NCBI GenBank assembly: GCA_903886275.1
Contig: CAISLN010000022.1
Location: 1-64,000 of the forward strand
Origin: an uncultured beta proteobacterium
GTDB lineage: Bacteria > Pseudomonadota > Gammaproteobacteria > Burkholderiales > Burkholderiaceae_C
DNA: 64,000 nucleotides
Reading direction: 5' to 3'
A model generated the notes under the pieces. It was not told the DNA's origin and did no database searches. It worked only from the letters and a program-made list of their open reading frames with translations. Positions 9,020 through 18,946 of this stretch are shown piece after piece. The position numbers and the translations under genes are program-made. The stretch's first letter is position 1; each line of letters begins with the position of its first letter.

Positions 9020-9198
9020 CTTTGGAATCCAACGGATTTGTATTGGTCGCCATGCTACCGATTGCACGCTCGCTTGGATGTAGTCCATTCGGACTAAGGC
9101 AGTGCAAGCCCTATCGAAACCAGTGCCAGCGGCTATCGATCCTATCCAAGTACAACAGTTTGTAAAAAGTCTGCGACTGCCCAAAGACAAGTACCAAC

Positions 9199-9230
9199 AA
9201 AAAAGCCTGCTATCGTTTCCGTAGCAGGCT
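9199..9230 (-). terminator. rho-independent terminator after tRNA-His
   Basis: A perfect 9-bp stem (AGCCTGCTA at 9204-9212 with TAGCAGGCT at 9222-9230) is followed on the minus strand by a run of six T. It lies 25 bases downstream of the tRNA-His 3' end and would end that transcript before the PEP-CTERM gene. Confidence 0.85.
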
Positions 9231-9255
9231 TTCTATGTGCCATAAGGCTAATACT

Positions 9256-9332
9256 TGGGGTGGCTGATGGGGCTCGAACCCACGACAACAGGAATCACAA
9301 TCCTGGACTCTACCAACTGAGCTACAGCCACC
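9256..9332 (-). tRNA. tRNA-His (anticodon GTG)
   Basis: A full cloverleaf can be drawn on the minus strand: acceptor GGTGGCTG with the extra G-1 typical of tRNA-His pairing with C73, D arm GCTCAGTTGGTAGAG, anticodon arm CCAGGATTGTGATTCCTG with anticodon GTG, T arm GTGGGTTCGAGCCC, and an encoded CCA at 9256-9258. The 77-base length agrees with the additional 5' G. Confidence 0.97.
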
Positions 9333-9362
9333 GTAGAACGAAATTATAACCTGCGAAAAGCC

Positions 9363-11294
9363 TTATTCTGAGACGACTGCACTATTCGATGCAGTTACTG
9401 GCTTGGGAACGCTGATCTGTGCTTTGTAGCGGGTCTTCAGCAACTCGTAATAGGCCTGGTTTTCGGCACTGGCCACCCATTGGGCGTATTGCGCACGTTC
9501 CTGCTTGGCACGCGCCTCTTCCACCACCGCACGCTCCAACACCTTTCCGATACGCACCAAGGCATAGCCCTGATTGCCCAGGTCTACGCCGATCCAAGCG
9601 GGCAGCTTGCTGGCATCTGCATGCATCAGCTTGTCGAGCACCAGCGGAGATACCGACTGGGGCTGATCGCGCGATACCACCACGGCCGCAGCCATTTTGG
9701 CGGCATCAGGCTGGGCCGTCCAAGCCAGCAGTTTGGCTGCTCCATCTTTTTTGGCCAACTCGGCTGCACTGCTGCTCACTAGGCGCTCGCGCACAGCGCT
9801 GCGCACATCGGCCAGCGGCAGCACATGGGCTGGGGCGTACTGGGTGACGCGCGCCGAAACCATCTGATTGGCGCCGACTTCAACCGCTTCGGTGTTGCGT
9901 TTCTTTTCAACCGAGTCGGGGCTGAACACCACGTTCAAAAACTTTGCGTTGGACAACACAGTCTTGGCATCAGGCAGGGGCTTGCGTTGCAGGTTGCTGG
10001 CGATCTTGATGTCGAGTTTGAGCTTCTCGGCGATCTGCTTGTAGCTGTCGGACTGTTCGTACACCGCATTGCTAAAGGTCTCTGCAATTTCGGCGTATTT
10101 GCGCTGCGCCTGCTGGGTGCGCAAGTCGGCTTCAATGGCAGGCTTGAGTTCTTCAAAGCTTTTTTGCTTGGGCGCATTGATGTCCACTAGCTTGATGATG
10201 TGAAAGCCAAAATCCGACTCCACCAGATCGCTGATGTCACCCTTCTTCATGGAGAAAGCCGCATCCTCAAAGGGCTTGACCATGGCGCCACGGGCAAAGA
10301 AGTCGAGGTCACCTCCGCCGGGAGCCGAACCTGCATCCTGTGAATTCTTGCGTGCTACATCGGCAAAGCTGTCGGGCGCCTTGCGCACCTGGGCCAGCAG
10401 TGCAGTGGCACTCTCACGGGCCTTGGCGCGCTCGGCAGGGGCCATGTCCTTGGGCGCATTGATCAGGATGTGGCTGGCGCGGCGCTTTTCAGTGCCGCTC
10501 AGGCGTGCCACATTTTGGTCGAAGTAAGACTTGAGATCTTCCTCATTCAATGCAATATTCTTTTTCACGCTATCCAAATCCAACACCAAGTATTCAATAC
10601 TGGCGGACTCGGGCGCCTGGAACTGTTTCTGGTTGGCTTGGTAATAGGCCTCGATTTCAGCGTCCGTGGGGTTCACCTGCGCTTTGTAGTCGGCGGGCAG
10701 AAAATTGGCGACCTGCACCTCGCGTCGCTCAAAAAATGCATTCAGTGCCACATCGGCCTGCGCCGCCGGTGCGATCGCCGTGCCGCTGATGCCGCCCTCC
10801 ACCTGACGCAGTGACAGGTCCTTGCGCACACGTGCCTCAAAACCGGCCGGCGTCAGTCCCTGCGATGCCGCCAATTGGGTATAACGCTCCATGTCCAGCG
10901 TGCCGTCGGGTTTGCGCAGCGATGCAATCGTCGGGTTCTGCTGCAACTCACGCGCCAGACGTGCGTCGGTGCTGGCAAAGTGCGCATCTGCTGCGGCCTC
11001 ATTCAACACATGTTCGCGCACCAGGCGCTCCAGTGTGCTGTAGCGTGCCAACGGCGAGTCCAACAGCTTGGTGTCGATGTTGGGCTGTGCGCTGCGCAGG
11101 CGATCGACTTCGCTCTTGTGGCTTGCATCCCACTCGCCCTGTTTGACGGAATAGCTGCCCACCTTGGCCACGGTGTCGCCTGCCGAGCCCTTGCTGCTAA
11201 AGCCATCGATACCCACCAGCACAAACGCCGGGATGATCAGCAAGAACATGAGAAACATCATGATCTTCGTGTGCTTGCGTACAAAATCAAACAT
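9363..11294 (-). CDS. ppiD: periplasmic folding chaperone / PpiC-type peptidyl-prolyl isomerase PpiD
   Basis: Inner-membrane-anchored periplasmic chaperone of 643 residues. A single N-terminal membrane helix (MMFLMFLLIIPAFVLVGIDGF, about residues 12-32) is followed by SurA_N-like helices and a PpiC/parvulin domain around residues 283-375 (RRASHILINAPK, AGSAPGGGDLDFFARGAMVKPFEDAAF, VESDFGFHIIKL). The C-terminal third is helical, as in SurA/PpiD relatives. PpiD is known to assist newly exported outer-membrane and periplasmic proteins near SecYEG. GGAGAG precedes the ATG at 11,294. tRNA-Val and HU lie upstream on the same strand; an HU-then-ppiD order is common in proteobacteria. Confidence 0.93.
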   Translation of the reverse strand: MFDFVRKHTKIMMFLMFLLIIPAFVLVGIDGFSSKGSAGDTVAKVGSYSVKQGEWDASHKSEVDRLRSAQPNIDTKLLDSPLARYSTLERLVREHVLNEAAADAHFASTDARLARELQQNPTIASLRKPDGTLDMERYTQLAASQGLTPAGFEARVRKDLSLRQVEGGISGTAIAPAAQADVALNAFFERREVQVANFLPADYKAQVNPTDAEIEAYYQANQKQFQAPESASIEYLVLDLDSVKKNIALNEEDLKSYFDQNVARLSGTEKRRASHILINAPKDMAPAERAKARESATALLAQVRKAPDSFADVARKNSQDAGSAPGGGDLDFFARGAMVKPFEDAAFSMKKGDISDLVESDFGFHIIKLVDINAPKQKSFEELKPAIEADLRTQQAQRKYAEIAETFSNAVYEQSDSYKQIAEKLKLDIKIASNLQRKPLPDAKTVLSNAKFLNVVFSPDSVEKKRNTEAVEVGANQMVSARVTQYAPAHVLPLADVRSAVRERLVSSSAAELAKKDGAAKLLAWTAQPDAAKMAAAVVVSRDQPQSVSPLVLDKLMHADASKLPAWIGVDLGNQGYALVRIGKVLERAVVEEARAKQERAQYAQWVASAENQAYYELLKTRYKAQISVPKPVTASNSAVVSE

Positions 11295-11316
11295 GCGCCA
11301 AACTCTCCATCAAACT

Positions 11317-11346
11317 AAAAAAAAGGCGAACAAACTTGTTCGCCTT
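11317..11346 (-). terminator. rho-independent terminator after tRNA-Val
   Basis: AAGGCGAACAA (11,323-11,333) pairs perfectly with TTGTTCGCCTT (11,336-11,346) around a two-base loop as written. The minus strand then runs into eight T. It would terminate tRNA-Val transcription just ahead of ppiD. Confidence 0.85.
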
Positions 11347-11358
11347 TGCATGGGTGGG

Positions 11359-11434
11359 TGGTGAGTGATGACGGGCTCGAACCGCCGACCTACGCCGTGT
11401 AAAGGCGCCGCTCTACCAACTGAGCTAATCACCC
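11359..11434 (-). tRNA. tRNA-Val (anticodon TAC)
   Basis: Minus-strand cloverleaf: acceptor GGGTGAT with ATCACTC, D arm GCTCAGTTGGTAGAGC, anticodon arm GCGCCTTTACACGGCGT with anticodon TAC, T arm GGCGGTTCGAGCCCGTC, discriminator A and encoded CCA at 11,359-11,361. One G-U pair sits in the acceptor stem. Length is 76 bases. Confidence 0.96.
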
Positions 11435-11452
11435 CACCTGAAAACTACAAAC

Positions 11453-11725
11453 TCAGTTCAACGCATCTTTCAATGCCTTGCCTGGGCGAAAATTGGGAAC
11501 ACTTGCTTCCTTTATCTTAATCGCATCGCCGGTCCGGGGATTGCGACCCGTTCGCGCGGCACGTTTGCCAACCGCAAAAGTACCGAATCCTACTAGAGAA
11601 ACCGAACCACCGTTCATCAGTGTTGTTTTAACCGCATCGATTGTCGACTCCAGCGCGCGCGCAGCTGCTGCCTTGGAGATGTCTGCATCTTTTGCGATCT
11701 GTTCTATCAACTCAGTTTTATTCAC
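11453..11725 (-). CDS. hupB: HU-family DNA-binding protein
   Basis: Histone-like nucleoid protein of 90 residues. It carries the typical N-terminal [24 protein letters not shown] dimerisation helices, [24 protein letters not shown] leading into the DNA-binding arm, and the C-terminal [15 protein letters not shown]. The start is the GTG at 11,725, preceded by AAGGGG; upstream in-frame codons give no homology. HU dimers bend and compact DNA without strong sequence preference. The subunit letter (hupA or hupB) is not determined by sequence alone; hupB is the usual name next to ppiD. Confidence 0.93.
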   Translation of the reverse strand: MNKTELIEQIAKDADISKAAAARALESTIDAVKTTLMNGGSVSLVGFGTFAVGKRAARTGRNPRTGDAIKIKEASVPNFRPGKALKDALN

Positions 11726-11891
11726 AAAGACCCCTTGTTTGCTTGCACCGTTGCACAAAATTATTATCAGAAAACGCAACCCAACAGCCACAACGGCTGC
11801 GTACGATTAAAGCGACGGGGGAAGTCTGTGTCAATGGACCATTCACCATTTGCGACAGTGCGGAGGCGAATTCTAATGGCAATTTCGGGCT

Positions 11892-12467
11892 TCAGCGGGC
11901 ACGGGCACGAATTTCTGGCAATGCCTTTTGCAAATAGTAAACCATGGACCAGACCGTAAGCACTGCGGCCCCCCAAATCAGCGCCAAGCCCCAGGCATGC
12001 GTGTTGACTAGGCCCAACAGCATTCCATCGAACAACAAGAAGGGGATGGCCACCATCTGCACCACGGTCTTGACCTTGCCAATCATGTGCACCGCCACAC
12101 TCTTGGAGGCGCCAATTTGCGCCATCCATTCGCGTAGTGCCGAAATGGCGATCTCGCGGCCGATGATGATGAGGGCGACAAACACATCGGTGCGTTGCAA
12201 ATGCACCAGCACCAGCACGCACGCACATACCAAAAACTTGTCAGCCACAGGGTCCAGAAAAGCGCCAAAAGAAGAGGCTTGGTTGAGCCGTCGCGCCAAG
12301 TAGCCGTCCAGCCAGTCGGTCAACGCAAACACGATGAACATGATGGTTGCCGCGACATTTTTTTCGCCCACCGACATAAAGGTGTCGGGCAAATAAAATA
12401 CCCCCACGATGAACGGAATGGCGACGATGCGCGCCCAAGTCATGATGGTGGGTATGGTCCAAAACAT
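11892..12467 (-). CDS. pgsA: CDP-diacylglycerol-glycerol-3-phosphate 3-phosphatidyltransferase
   Basis: Inner-membrane enzyme making phosphatidylglycerophosphate from CDP-diacylglycerol and glycerol-3-phosphate, the committed step to phosphatidylglycerol and cardiolipin. The CDP-alcohol phosphotransferase motif D-G-x2-A-R-x8-G-x3-D-x3-D is visible as DGYLARRLNQASSFGAFLD followed by PVAD. At 191 residues with several hydrophobic helices it has normal family length. ATG 12,467 (MFWTIPTIMTWARI) is the expected N-terminus. It lies 36 bases downstream of uvrC on the same strand, the uvrC-pgsA order known from other proteobacteria. Confidence 0.94.
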   Translation of the reverse strand: MFWTIPTIMTWARIVAIPFIVGVFYLPDTFMSVGEKNVAATIMFIVFALTDWLDGYLARRLNQASSFGAFLDPVADKFLVCACVLVLVHLQRTDVFVALIIIGREIAISALREWMAQIGASKSVAVHMIGKVKTVVQMVAIPFLLFDGMLLGLVNTHAWGLALIWGAAVLTVWSMVYYLQKALPEIRARAR

Positions 12468-12503
12468 GGCGCGATTGTGGCACGCCAAATGCCGCGATCC
12501 GCA

Positions 12504-14486
12504 CTAATGCAGTGCCCGGTAAATATCTTCTGCCAGCTCGCGCGAAATTCCCTCCACCGAGGCGATGTCCTCGGCACTGGCCAAAGCCACACCACGCACT
12601 CCGCCAAAGCGCTGCAGAAGCTTGGCGCGCCGTTTGGGGCCTATGCCTGCAATCTCTTCGAGCTTGCCGCCACCCACGCGCACCTTGGCGCGCTGCGCGC
12701 GCATACCGGTGATGGCAAAGCGGTGCGCCTCGTCACGGATTTGCGCCACCAGCATCAGGGCTGCCGAGTCCGCACCCAAATAGACCTTGTCGCGCCCATC
12801 GGCAAACACCAACTCCTCCAGACCGACCTTGCGGCCCTCGCCTTTTTCCACACCGACAATCAGCGACAGGTCCAGGCCGAGCGACACAAAAACCTCTCGC
12901 GCCATCGCCACCTGGCCCTTGCCGCCATCGACCAACACCAGGTCCGGCAGGCGTCCGGTGCCCGCAGGCAATGTGCCTGAATGCTTGGCATCGTTCAGGG
13001 CCTCGGCCAGCTTGCTGTAACGCCGCAGCAGAACCTGGCGCATGGCGGCGTAGTCGTCGCCACCGGTAATGCCCTCGATGTTGTAGCGGCGGTATTCGGC
13101 GTTCTGCATTTTGTGGTGATGGAACACCACGCAGGAGGCCTGTGTGTTCTCACCCGCAGTGTGCGAGATGTCGAAGCACTCGATGCGCAGCTCTTCGAGC
13201 TGATCGACGGCCAGGTCCAGCGCCTGCGCCAGCGCGCGGGTGCGGGCCTGTTGCGAGCCTTCCTCTGCCAGCAGGCGCGCCAGTTGCAGGGCCGCATTGG
13301 TCTGCGCCATGTCCAGCCAGGCCCGGCGCTGTTCGCGCGGCTGGTGGATGGCGCTGACCTTAAGCCCAATCTGCTCGGACAAGGCCTTGAGCAAATCCCG
13401 TCCCACCGGCTCGCTCACCACCAGCACCGAGGGCATGGGCACGTCGATGTAATGCTGTGCCAAAAAGGCTTCCAGCACCTGCACCTCTACCGAGGGACGC
13501 GCTAGCTCGTCGGCATCTTCCAGACCGGCTGCCTCTTCCACATGCACCGGGAAATAGGGCCTATCCCCCAAGTGCCTGCCGCCACGCACCATGGCCAAAT
13601 TGACGCAGGCCTTGCCGCCCTGCACCTTGACGGCCAGGATGTCCACATCGCGGTCCGACACGTTGTCCACCGACTGCTGGTGCAGCACGTTGGAAAGCGC
13701 TGCCACCTGGTTGCGAACCTCGGCCGCCTGCTCGAATTCCAACTTTTCGGCGTGCGCCATCATGCGGACCTCCAACTCCTGCATCACCTCGCGCGCATCA
13801 CCACGCAAAAAGCGCTCGGCATTGGCCACATCCTGGGCATAGTCGGCCGCGTTGATATGGCCCACGCAAGGCGCCGAGCAGCGCTTGATTTGGTAGAGCA
13901 GACAGGGCCTGGTGCGGTTGCTGAACACCGGGTCTTCGCAGGTGCGCAGGCGAAACACTTTTTGCATCAGCAAAATGGCCTCCTTCACCGCCCAGGCGCT
14001 GGGGTAGGGGCCAAAGTAGCGGTGCTTTTTCTCCACCCCACCGCGGTAATAAGAGACCCGGGCAAAGGCATTGGGATTGGGTACCAACCGCACACCGGGA
14101 GACACATCGCTGCCCCCCTCCAGCGCCGGGCGCTTGGGTGCCTGGCCCGACATCTTCAAATAGGGGTAGCTCTTGTCGTCCCGAAAAAGGATGTTGTACT
14201 TGGGGTTGAGCGTCTTGATCAGGTTGTTTTCCAGCAGCAGGGCTTCGGCCTCGCTGCGCACCACCGTGGTCTCCAGCCGCACAATCTTGCTCACCATGTG
14301 CCCTATGCGGGTGCCGCCGTGGTTCTTCTGAAAGTAGCTCGACACGCGCTTCTTGAGGTTAATGGCCTTGCCCACGTAGAGCACCTGGCCCTGCGCGTCA
14401 AAGTAGCGGTACACGCCTGGCAGCGGCGGCAGGGCCGCCACGTCACGCAACAGGTCTTCGGAATGCTCTGAAATCATGGCCTGCAT
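12504..14486 (-). CDS. uvrC: excinuclease ABC subunit C
   Basis: Nucleotide-excision repair endonuclease that makes both incisions after UvrAB recognises a lesion. About 660 residues: N-terminal GIY-YIG nuclease ([18 protein letters not shown]), a CxxxxxCxGxC-like region ([11 protein letters not shown]), a UVR motif, the RNase H-like domain ([28 protein letters not shown]) and C-terminal helix-hairpin-helix repeats ([19 protein letters not shown]). The start is either ATG 14,486 or 14,477. The much longer frame to 14,702 overlaps divergent earP and is rejected. Only 21 bases separate uvrC and earP, so their promoters must overlap each other's leaders or coding sequence. Confidence 0.95.
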   Translation of the reverse strand: MQAMISEHSEDLLRDVAALPPLPGVYRYFDAQGQVLYVGKAINLKKRVSSYFQKNHGGTRIGHMVSKIVRLETTVVRSEAEALLLENNLIKTLNPKYNILFRDDKSYPYLKMSGQAPKRPALEGGSDVSPGVRLVPNPNAFARVSYYRGGVEKKHRYFGPYPSAWAVKEAILLMQKVFRLRTCEDPVFSNRTRPCLLYQIKRCSAPCVGHINAADYAQDVANAERFLRGDAREVMQELEVRMMAHAEKLEFEQAAEVRNQVAALSNVLHQQSVDNVSDRDVDILAVKVQGGKACVNLAMVRGGRHLGDRPYFPVHVEEAAGLEDADELARPSVEVQVLEAFLAQHYIDVPMPSVLVVSEPVGRDLLKALSEQIGLKVSAIHQPREQRRAWLDMAQTNAALQLARLLAEEGSQQARTRALAQALDLAVDQLEELRIECFDISHTAGENTQASCVVFHHHKMQNAEYRRYNIEGITGGDDYAAMRQVLLRRYSKLAEALNDAKHSGTLPAGTGRLPDLVLVDGGKGQVAMAREVFVSLGLDLSLIVGVEKGEGRKVGLEELVFADGRDKVYLGADSAALMLVAQIRDEAHRFAITGMRAQRAKVRVGGGKLEEIAGIGPKRRAKLLQRFGGVRGVALASAEDIASVEGISRELAEDIYRALH

Positions 14487-14507
14487 TGTCCATGGACAAT
14501 ACCGACC

Positions 14508-15644
14508 ATGCTTTGGGATATCTTTTGCCGCGTGATCGACAACTTGGGTGACATCGGTGTCAGCTGGCGCCTGTGCGCCGATCTGGCCGCGCGCGGCCAC
14601 CACGTGCGCCTGTGGGTGGATGACGCAAGCGCCCTGCAGTGGATGGCGCCCGGCGCGCTGGAGGACAACTGGCCGGGCGTACGGGTGCTGGCATGGGAGC
14701 AAAGCAGCGACAGCAAGACGCTGAAGGAGCTGGCACTTGCCGATGTCTGGATTGAGGCCTTTGGCTGCGACCTACCGGAACCCTTTGTGGCGCATTACGT
14801 GCAGCAGCAAGCGGCACTGGCAGATACAGCGCCCACAAAGGCAACGCAGCCGGTCTGGCTGAACCTGGAATACCTCTCGGCCGAGCCCTATGTGGAACGT
14901 TGCCACGCCCTGCCCTCTCCGGTCATGCGCGGCCCGGCAGAGGGTTGGAGCAAGACTTTTTTCTACCCCGGTTTCACAGCCAAAACCGGTGGCCTGTTGC
15001 GCGAAGCCACGCTGTCTGCCCTGTGGCAGCCGCCGGATGCGGCGCAGCGAGCCACCTTTTTTGCAGCGTGCGGCCTGGCGTGGCAGGGCGAGCTGGCCAT
15101 CTCCCTTTTTTGCTACGAGCCGCCACTGCTGCAAGCGCTGCTGAAGCAACTGGCGGCATCGCCCGCACCGGTGTCGCTGCTGGTGACCGCCGGGCGCGCA
15201 AGCGCTGCGGTGCAGGCCCTGCTGGGCGCACAAACCCGGCAAGGGCAGTTGCAAATTTGCTACCTCCCCCTGCTGTCGCAACCGGACTTCGACCAACTGC
15301 TGGCCTGCTGCGACCTGAATTTTGTGCGCGGCGAAGACTCGGTGCTGCGGGCTATCTGGGCCGGTAAGCCTTTTGTCTGGCACATCTACCCGCAGCAGGA
15401 CCTGGCCCATGCGGCCAAGCTGGAGGCCTTTCTGCAATGCCTGCAACTGGAAGAGGCCGTGCGCCGCCTGCACCTTGCCTGGAACGGCCTCTTGCCAGCG
15501 GCAGAACAGGCTCAAACACTGGCGGCCTTGCAGCCCCAGGCGCTCGCAGATTGGCAGCCCCAGGTGCTGGCGGCGCGCGCGCACTTGTTCGAAATGGACG
15601 ACCTGTGCAGCGCGCTCATCCGATTCGTACAGAATAAACGGTAA
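14508..15644 (+). CDS. earP: EF-P arginine rhamnosyltransferase EarP
   Basis: Glycosyltransferase that transfers rhamnose from dTDP-rhamnose to Arg32 of elongation factor P (established for Pseudomonas and Neisseria). This 378-residue protein begins [22 protein letters not shown]. By alignment in my head with Pseudomonas EarP, Asp11 and Asp15 correspond to the essential Asp13 and Asp17, and the [23 protein letters not shown] motif holds the conserved glutamate and nucleotide-sugar pocket. The gene stands directly upstream of efp on the same strand, and the efp product has arginine at the target position, so enzyme and substrate agree. Confidence 0.96.
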   Translation: MLWDIFCRVIDNLGDIGVSWRLCADLAARGHHVRLWVDDASALQWMAPGALEDNWPGVRVLAWEQSSDSKTLKELALADVWIEAFGCDLPEPFVAHYVQQQAALADTAPTKATQPVWLNLEYLSAEPYVERCHALPSPVMRGPAEGWSKTFFYPGFTAKTGGLLREATLSALWQPPDAAQRATFFAACGLAWQGELAISLFCYEPPLLQALLKQLAASPAPVSLLVTAGRASAAVQALLGAQTRQGQLQICYLPLLSQPDFDQLLACCDLNFVRGEDSVLRAIWAGKPFVWHIYPQQDLAHAAKLEAFLQCLQLEEAVRRLHLAWNGLLPAAEQAQTLAALQPQALADWQPQVLAARAHLFEMDDLCSALIRFVQNKR

Positions 15645-15765
15645 AATCCGAGGCTTTGCTGATCTTGCCGGGAAACCGCGCGGCTGATCACGCCCCGCCG
15701 CGGAATGCGGCATAACTCAAGCTCTGGGCCTGTGGCCTGCAGCGCAACTGCTACCAGACTCTCTT

Positions 15766-16320
15766 ATGAAAATCGCTCAAGAAATCCGCCCCGGCAACGT
15801 CATCATGCACGGCAAAGACCCCATGGTTGTCCTGAAGGCCGAATACAGCCGCGGCGGGCGCAACTCCGCCACCGTGCGCATGAAGCTCAAGAGCCTGATC
15901 GCCAACTTCGGCACCGAAGTCGTGTTCAAGGCCGATGACAAGATGGACCAGGTCATTCTGGACAAGAAGGATTGCACCTACACCTACTTTGCCGATCCCA
16001 TGTATGTGTGCATGGACAGCGAATTCAACCAGTACGAAGTCGAAGCCGAAAACATGGGCGACGCGCTGAACTACCTAGAAGACGGCATGGAACTCGAAGT
16101 GGTGTTCTATGACGGCAAGGCCATCTCGGTCGAACTGCCCACCGGCGTGGTGCGTGAAATCACCTGGACCGAACCCGCCGTCAAGGGCGATACCTCCGGC
16201 AAGGTGCTCAAGCCCGCCAAGATCGCCACCGGTTTCGAAATCGGTGTGCCCATTTTTGTGGCACAGGGCGACAAGGTCGAAATCGACACCCGTACCGGCG
16301 AATACCGCAAGCGCGTCTAA
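15766..16320 (+). CDS. efp: elongation factor P (arginine-type)
   Basis: Translation factor of 184 residues that rescues ribosomes stalled at polyproline stretches. It has the three-domain EF-P layout: KOW-like N-terminal domain ([27 protein letters not shown] in part), a middle OB domain and the C-terminal OB domain ending [17 protein letters not shown]. The loop that reaches the peptidyl-transferase centre reads SRGGRNS with Arg at position 32, the rhamnosylation site used by EarP, rather than Lys used by EpmA or other systems. earP is 121 bases upstream, and a strong terminator follows. Confidence 0.98.
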   Translation: MKIAQEIRPGNVIMHGKDPMVVLKAEYSRGGRNSATVRMKLKSLIANFGTEVVFKADDKMDQVILDKKDCTYTYFADPMYVCMDSEFNQYEVEAENMGDALNYLEDGMELEVVFYDGKAISVELPTGVVREITWTEPAVKGDTSGKVLKPAKIATGFEIGVPIFVAQGDKVEIDTRTGEYRKRV

Positions 16321-16358
16321 ACGCCAGCGGCCGTGGGGCCAGCGCCCCGCGTCAGAAC

Positions 16359-16384
16359 AGCCCCACTTCGGTGGGGCTTTTTTT
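16359..16384 (+). terminator. rho-independent terminator after efp
   Basis: AGCCCCAC (16,359-16,366), a TTCG tetraloop and GTGGGGCT (16,371-16,378) are followed by a run of T to 16,384. This is a textbook intrinsic terminator 38 bases after the efp stop. Confidence 0.92.
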
Positions 16385-16393
16385 GGCCCGCCC

Positions 16394-17194
16394 TTAGCTG
16401 GCATCGACGAAGTCGGCGTTGCAGGGGAAATGCGCACGCATCCACCGGGCATCCAGTGACAGTGCGCCCATGACATCTGCGGGCAGATCGTCCACATGCT
16501 CCGGTCCGGCATTGGGCGTATCGGCCAGCAGACCCGCCAGGTGAACAATCGCCCCCAAGCGCGAATAGGCTTGACTCACCAAGGGCGCGGCGCTGAGCTT
16601 CAGGGCCTGCACCATTTGCATGGGAAAGTCCCAGCGGCGGGCAAGCTCTGCGGTCAACTGGCCTTCGGTAAAGCCAATAAGCGCCTTCTCACGCTGCCAG
16701 CGCAGGCCGGGTGAGAGCGGCATTTTTTCGATTTCAAGCAATGTTGCGGGCTGCGCCTGGGCAATCAGTATCTCGCCCAAACGCACCATCATCCCGGTCA
16801 ACCAAGCCATCTGCACATCCACGCCCACCTGTCGTGCAAGCCACTCGGCATAGCCCGCGCAGGCCATGGAGGTCTTCCAAAAAGTGTGCATATCCAGGCC
16901 AGCCAATTGGGAAAACGAGCCACTCAGGCAGGCTGACAGCGCCACCGTGCGCACTTTCTTCATGCCCACCATGGCAATGGCCTCTTCCACACTGCCCACG
17001 CCACGCGGCAAGCCGAACTGCGCGCTATTGGCCAAACGCAGCAGCTTGGCTGAAATGGCAGGGTCCCGGCTTACCAGGTCGCACACATACTCCAGAGACG
17101 CATCTTCGTTATGAAGTGTCTGTATCAGCGAATGGGCCAGATCCGGAATCGAGGGCAGCTTTACGGTCTCGAAAAATGAATCGATGCTTGGCAA
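16394..17194 (-). CDS. HDOD domain-containing protein
   Basis: Signal-output protein of 266 residues made of one HDOD domain. Features are LPSIPDLAHSLIQTLHNEDASLEYVCDLVSRDPAIS in part, then ISAKLLRLANSAQFGLPRGVGSVEEAIAMVGMKKVRTVAL, the usual HDOD core. HDOD proteins resemble HD phosphohydrolases but lack the metal-binding residues; here the expected HD site reads TGMMVRLGE. They act as regulatory scaffolds in motility, stress or cyclic-di-GMP circuits. The start is a TTG at 17,194 with GGAG eight bases upstream. No receiver or GGDEF partner is adjacent. Confidence 0.85.
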   Translation of the reverse strand: MPSIDSFFETVKLPSIPDLAHSLIQTLHNEDASLEYVCDLVSRDPAISAKLLRLANSAQFGLPRGVGSVEEAIAMVGMKKVRTVALSACLSGSFSQLAGLDMHTFWKTSMACAGYAEWLARQVGVDVQMAWLTGMMVRLGEILIAQAQPATLLEIEKMPLSPGLRWQREKALIGFTEGQLTAELARRWDFPMQMVQALKLSAAPLVSQAYSRLGAIVHLAGLLADTPNAGPEHVDDLPADVMGALSLDARWMRAHFPCNADFVDAS

Positions 17195-17332
17195 GGAGAC
17201 TCCAATGCGAACAAAATAGTGAGGCTGAATTTAACCCAGCTGCACGGCCAATCAGGACTTGATCAAGACAGATGGCGCCAACAAATAGAAAATAGGCCGC
17301 TTCTTAAAAGCCGCCAACACCCCTGCACCCAT

Positions 17333-18001
17333 ATGCTGAAACCGCCCCACTTCTTGCCCCTGCTGCTATCGGCCCTGCTGTGCAACGCGTCGTTGGCGCA
17401 AAGTGCCGATACGCTTCCTAAGTTGGGTCGCAGCGACAGCGTCAATACGCTGACGGCGCAGGAACAAAGGTTTATTGCCGACACCGAGCGGCAGTACCAG
17501 GGCGACCGCAACAAGGCCTCTGCCGATTGGGCCGAGCGCAGCTGGAAACTACTGCGCCAGGGCAAGAGCGACGCGGCCATGCAACTCTTTAACCAAGCCT
17601 GGTTGCTGCATGCGAACAACGGCCATGCACTGTGGGGCATGGGACAAATCGAAGCCAACCGGGCACGGGCCAGCGAGTCCCTGAAGCTGTTTTCAGAAGC
17701 CAACCGGCTGATTGGCTTTGATCTGGACTTTGCCGTGGACTACGCCCGCGCCCTGTCGCTGGCTGGCGTCAAACTGTCAGACAAGAAGCTGATGGACGAA
17801 GCCTTCCAGCGCTTTGCACAGATTCAGGCCAGGGCTCCGCAACACACACTCAATCTGCAAAACTGGGCCATCGCCTTTTTCCACACCGGCCAATACGCTG
17901 CTGCCTGGGAAAAAGCCAAGGCCGCGCAAGCCACGCCACGCGGTGCGGAGGTGGATAAAAAGTTCCTTGCCGAACTGCAGGGCAAGATGCCCCGACCATA
18001 G
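17333..18001 (+). CDS. exported TPR-like hypothetical protein
   Basis: Secreted or periplasmic protein of 222 residues. A signal peptide (MLKPPHFLPLLLSALLCNASLA) with probable cleavage after ASLA precedes a helical region with repeat-like AWLLHANNGHALWGMGQIEANRARASESLKLFSEANRL and LQNWAIAFFHTGQYAAAWEKAKAAQ, consistent with degenerate tetratricopeptide repeats. I chose ATG 17,333 because it starts the signal peptide; the longer frame from 17,219 adds a hydrophilic leader. I do not recognise a specific family. Protein-protein interaction in the periplasm is the only reasonable statement. Confidence 0.65.
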   Translation: MLKPPHFLPLLLSALLCNASLAQSADTLPKLGRSDSVNTLTAQEQRFIADTERQYQGDRNKASADWAERSWKLLRQGKSDAAMQLFNQAWLLHANNGHALWGMGQIEANRARASESLKLFSEANRLIGFDLDFAVDYARALSLAGVKLSDKKLMDEAFQRFAQIQARAPQHTLNLQNWAIAFFHTGQYAAAWEKAKAAQATPRGAEVDKKFLAELQGKMPRP

Positions 18002-18004
18002 GGC

Positions 18005-18946
18005 TTAAGCCTTCACCTGCAAGTTCTCCAGCATGTCGGCAACTATGGCATCCAGGTCAAAGCTGGCGCGCCAACCCCAGTCGGCCTTTGAGGCGCTGTC
18101 GTCGATCGAACGCGGCCAGCTGTCGGCTATTTGCTGGCGAAAGTCCGGCGCATAGTCGATCACGAAACCTGGGATGCGCTTGCGGATGGCCGCTGCCATT
18201 TCTTCGGGCGTAAAGCTCACAGCTGCCAAGTTGTAAGACCCGCGCTCCTTCACCTGGCTCGCCGGTGCGTCCATCAATTCGAGTGTGGCGCGTATCGCGT
18301 CCGGCATGTACATCATGGGCAGGCGCGTCTGCGGCCCCAAAAAGCTGGTGTAGCGCCCGGTCTTCAGCGCCGCATGAAAAATCTCGATGGCGTAATCGGT
18401 GGTGCCGCCACCGGGCAGCGTCTTCCAGCTGATCAAGCCGGGGTAGCGCAGGCTGCGCACATCGACGCCGTGGTTGCGGTGGTACCAAGCACACCAGCCC
18501 TCGCCGGCCAACTTGGAGATGCCGTAGATGGTGGCCGGCTCCATCACGGTTTTTTGCGGCGTAGCATCGCGCGGTGTGCTCGGGCCAAAAGCTGCAATTG
18601 AACTGGGCCAAAACACCCTCTCCAACTTGTGCGTGCGCGCCAGTTCCAGCACGTTGAGCAGGCCCTTCATGTTCAGGTCCCAGGCCCATTGCGGATGCTG
18701 CTCGCCGCGCGCCGACAGGGCGGCTGCCAGCAAATAAATGTGCGTGATGCCGTTGCGCTCGACGATCTCGGCAAGCGCAGAGGCCTCGGTCGCGTCCAGC
18801 ATTTCATGGTGTACACCGACGATGCGCCCGGCCGGCGCCAGGTCGCTGGTAACCACTGCCCCATTGCCATGGCGGGCGGCAAGAGCCAGCGTCAGCTCGG
18901 TACCGATCTGCCCATTGGCACCGACGATCAAAATCTTGGGGCTCAT
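18005..18946 (-). CDS. tdh: SDR-type L-threonine 3-dehydrogenase
   Basis: NAD-dependent extended short-chain dehydrogenase/epimerase fold, 313 residues, predicted to oxidise L-threonine to 2-amino-3-ketobutyrate. Seen are the Rossmann motif [10 protein letters not shown], the active-site tyrosine and lysine in YGISKLAGE (YxxxK), and [11 protein letters not shown] with the catalytic serine. This is the short-chain type found in Cupriavidus and animals, not the zinc-dependent medium-chain Tdh of E. coli. Its ATG overlaps the stop of kbl, the next enzyme of the pathway, so the pair is translationally coupled and the substrate assignment is well supported. Confidence 0.88.
   Translation of the reverse strand: MSPKILIVGANGQIGTELTLALAARHGNGAVVTSDLAPAGRIVGVHHEMLDATEASALAEIVERNGITHIYLLAAALSARGEQHPQWAWDLNMKGLLNVLELARTHKLERVFWPSSIAAFGPSTPRDATPQKTVMEPATIYGISKLAGEGWCAWYHRNHGVDVRSLRYPGLISWKTLPGGGTTDYAIEIFHAALKTGRYTSFLGPQTRLPMMYMPDAIRATLELMDAPASQVKERGSYNLAAVSFTPEEMAAAIRKRIPGFVIDYAPDFRQQIADSWPRSIDDSASKADWGWRASFDLDAIVADMLENLQVKA

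Noticed and set aside
13542-14471. Large plus-strand ORF opposite uvrC, and similar antisense frames elsewhere (for example 25,994-27,514, 29,921-31,300, 32,786-34,183, 44,065-46,119, 38,047-39,762)
   Set aside because: These are high-GC antisense shadows of well-supported genes, rich in His/Gln/Arg and without domains.
12504-14702. Long N-terminal extension of UvrC
   Set aside because: It would overlap 195 bases of divergent earP, and homology begins only at the GIY-YIG domain near 14,477.
18005-18946. Generic UDP-sugar epimerase assignment
   Set aside because: The fold fits, but overlap with kbl and the SDR-threonine-dehydrogenase pattern make Tdh the better call.
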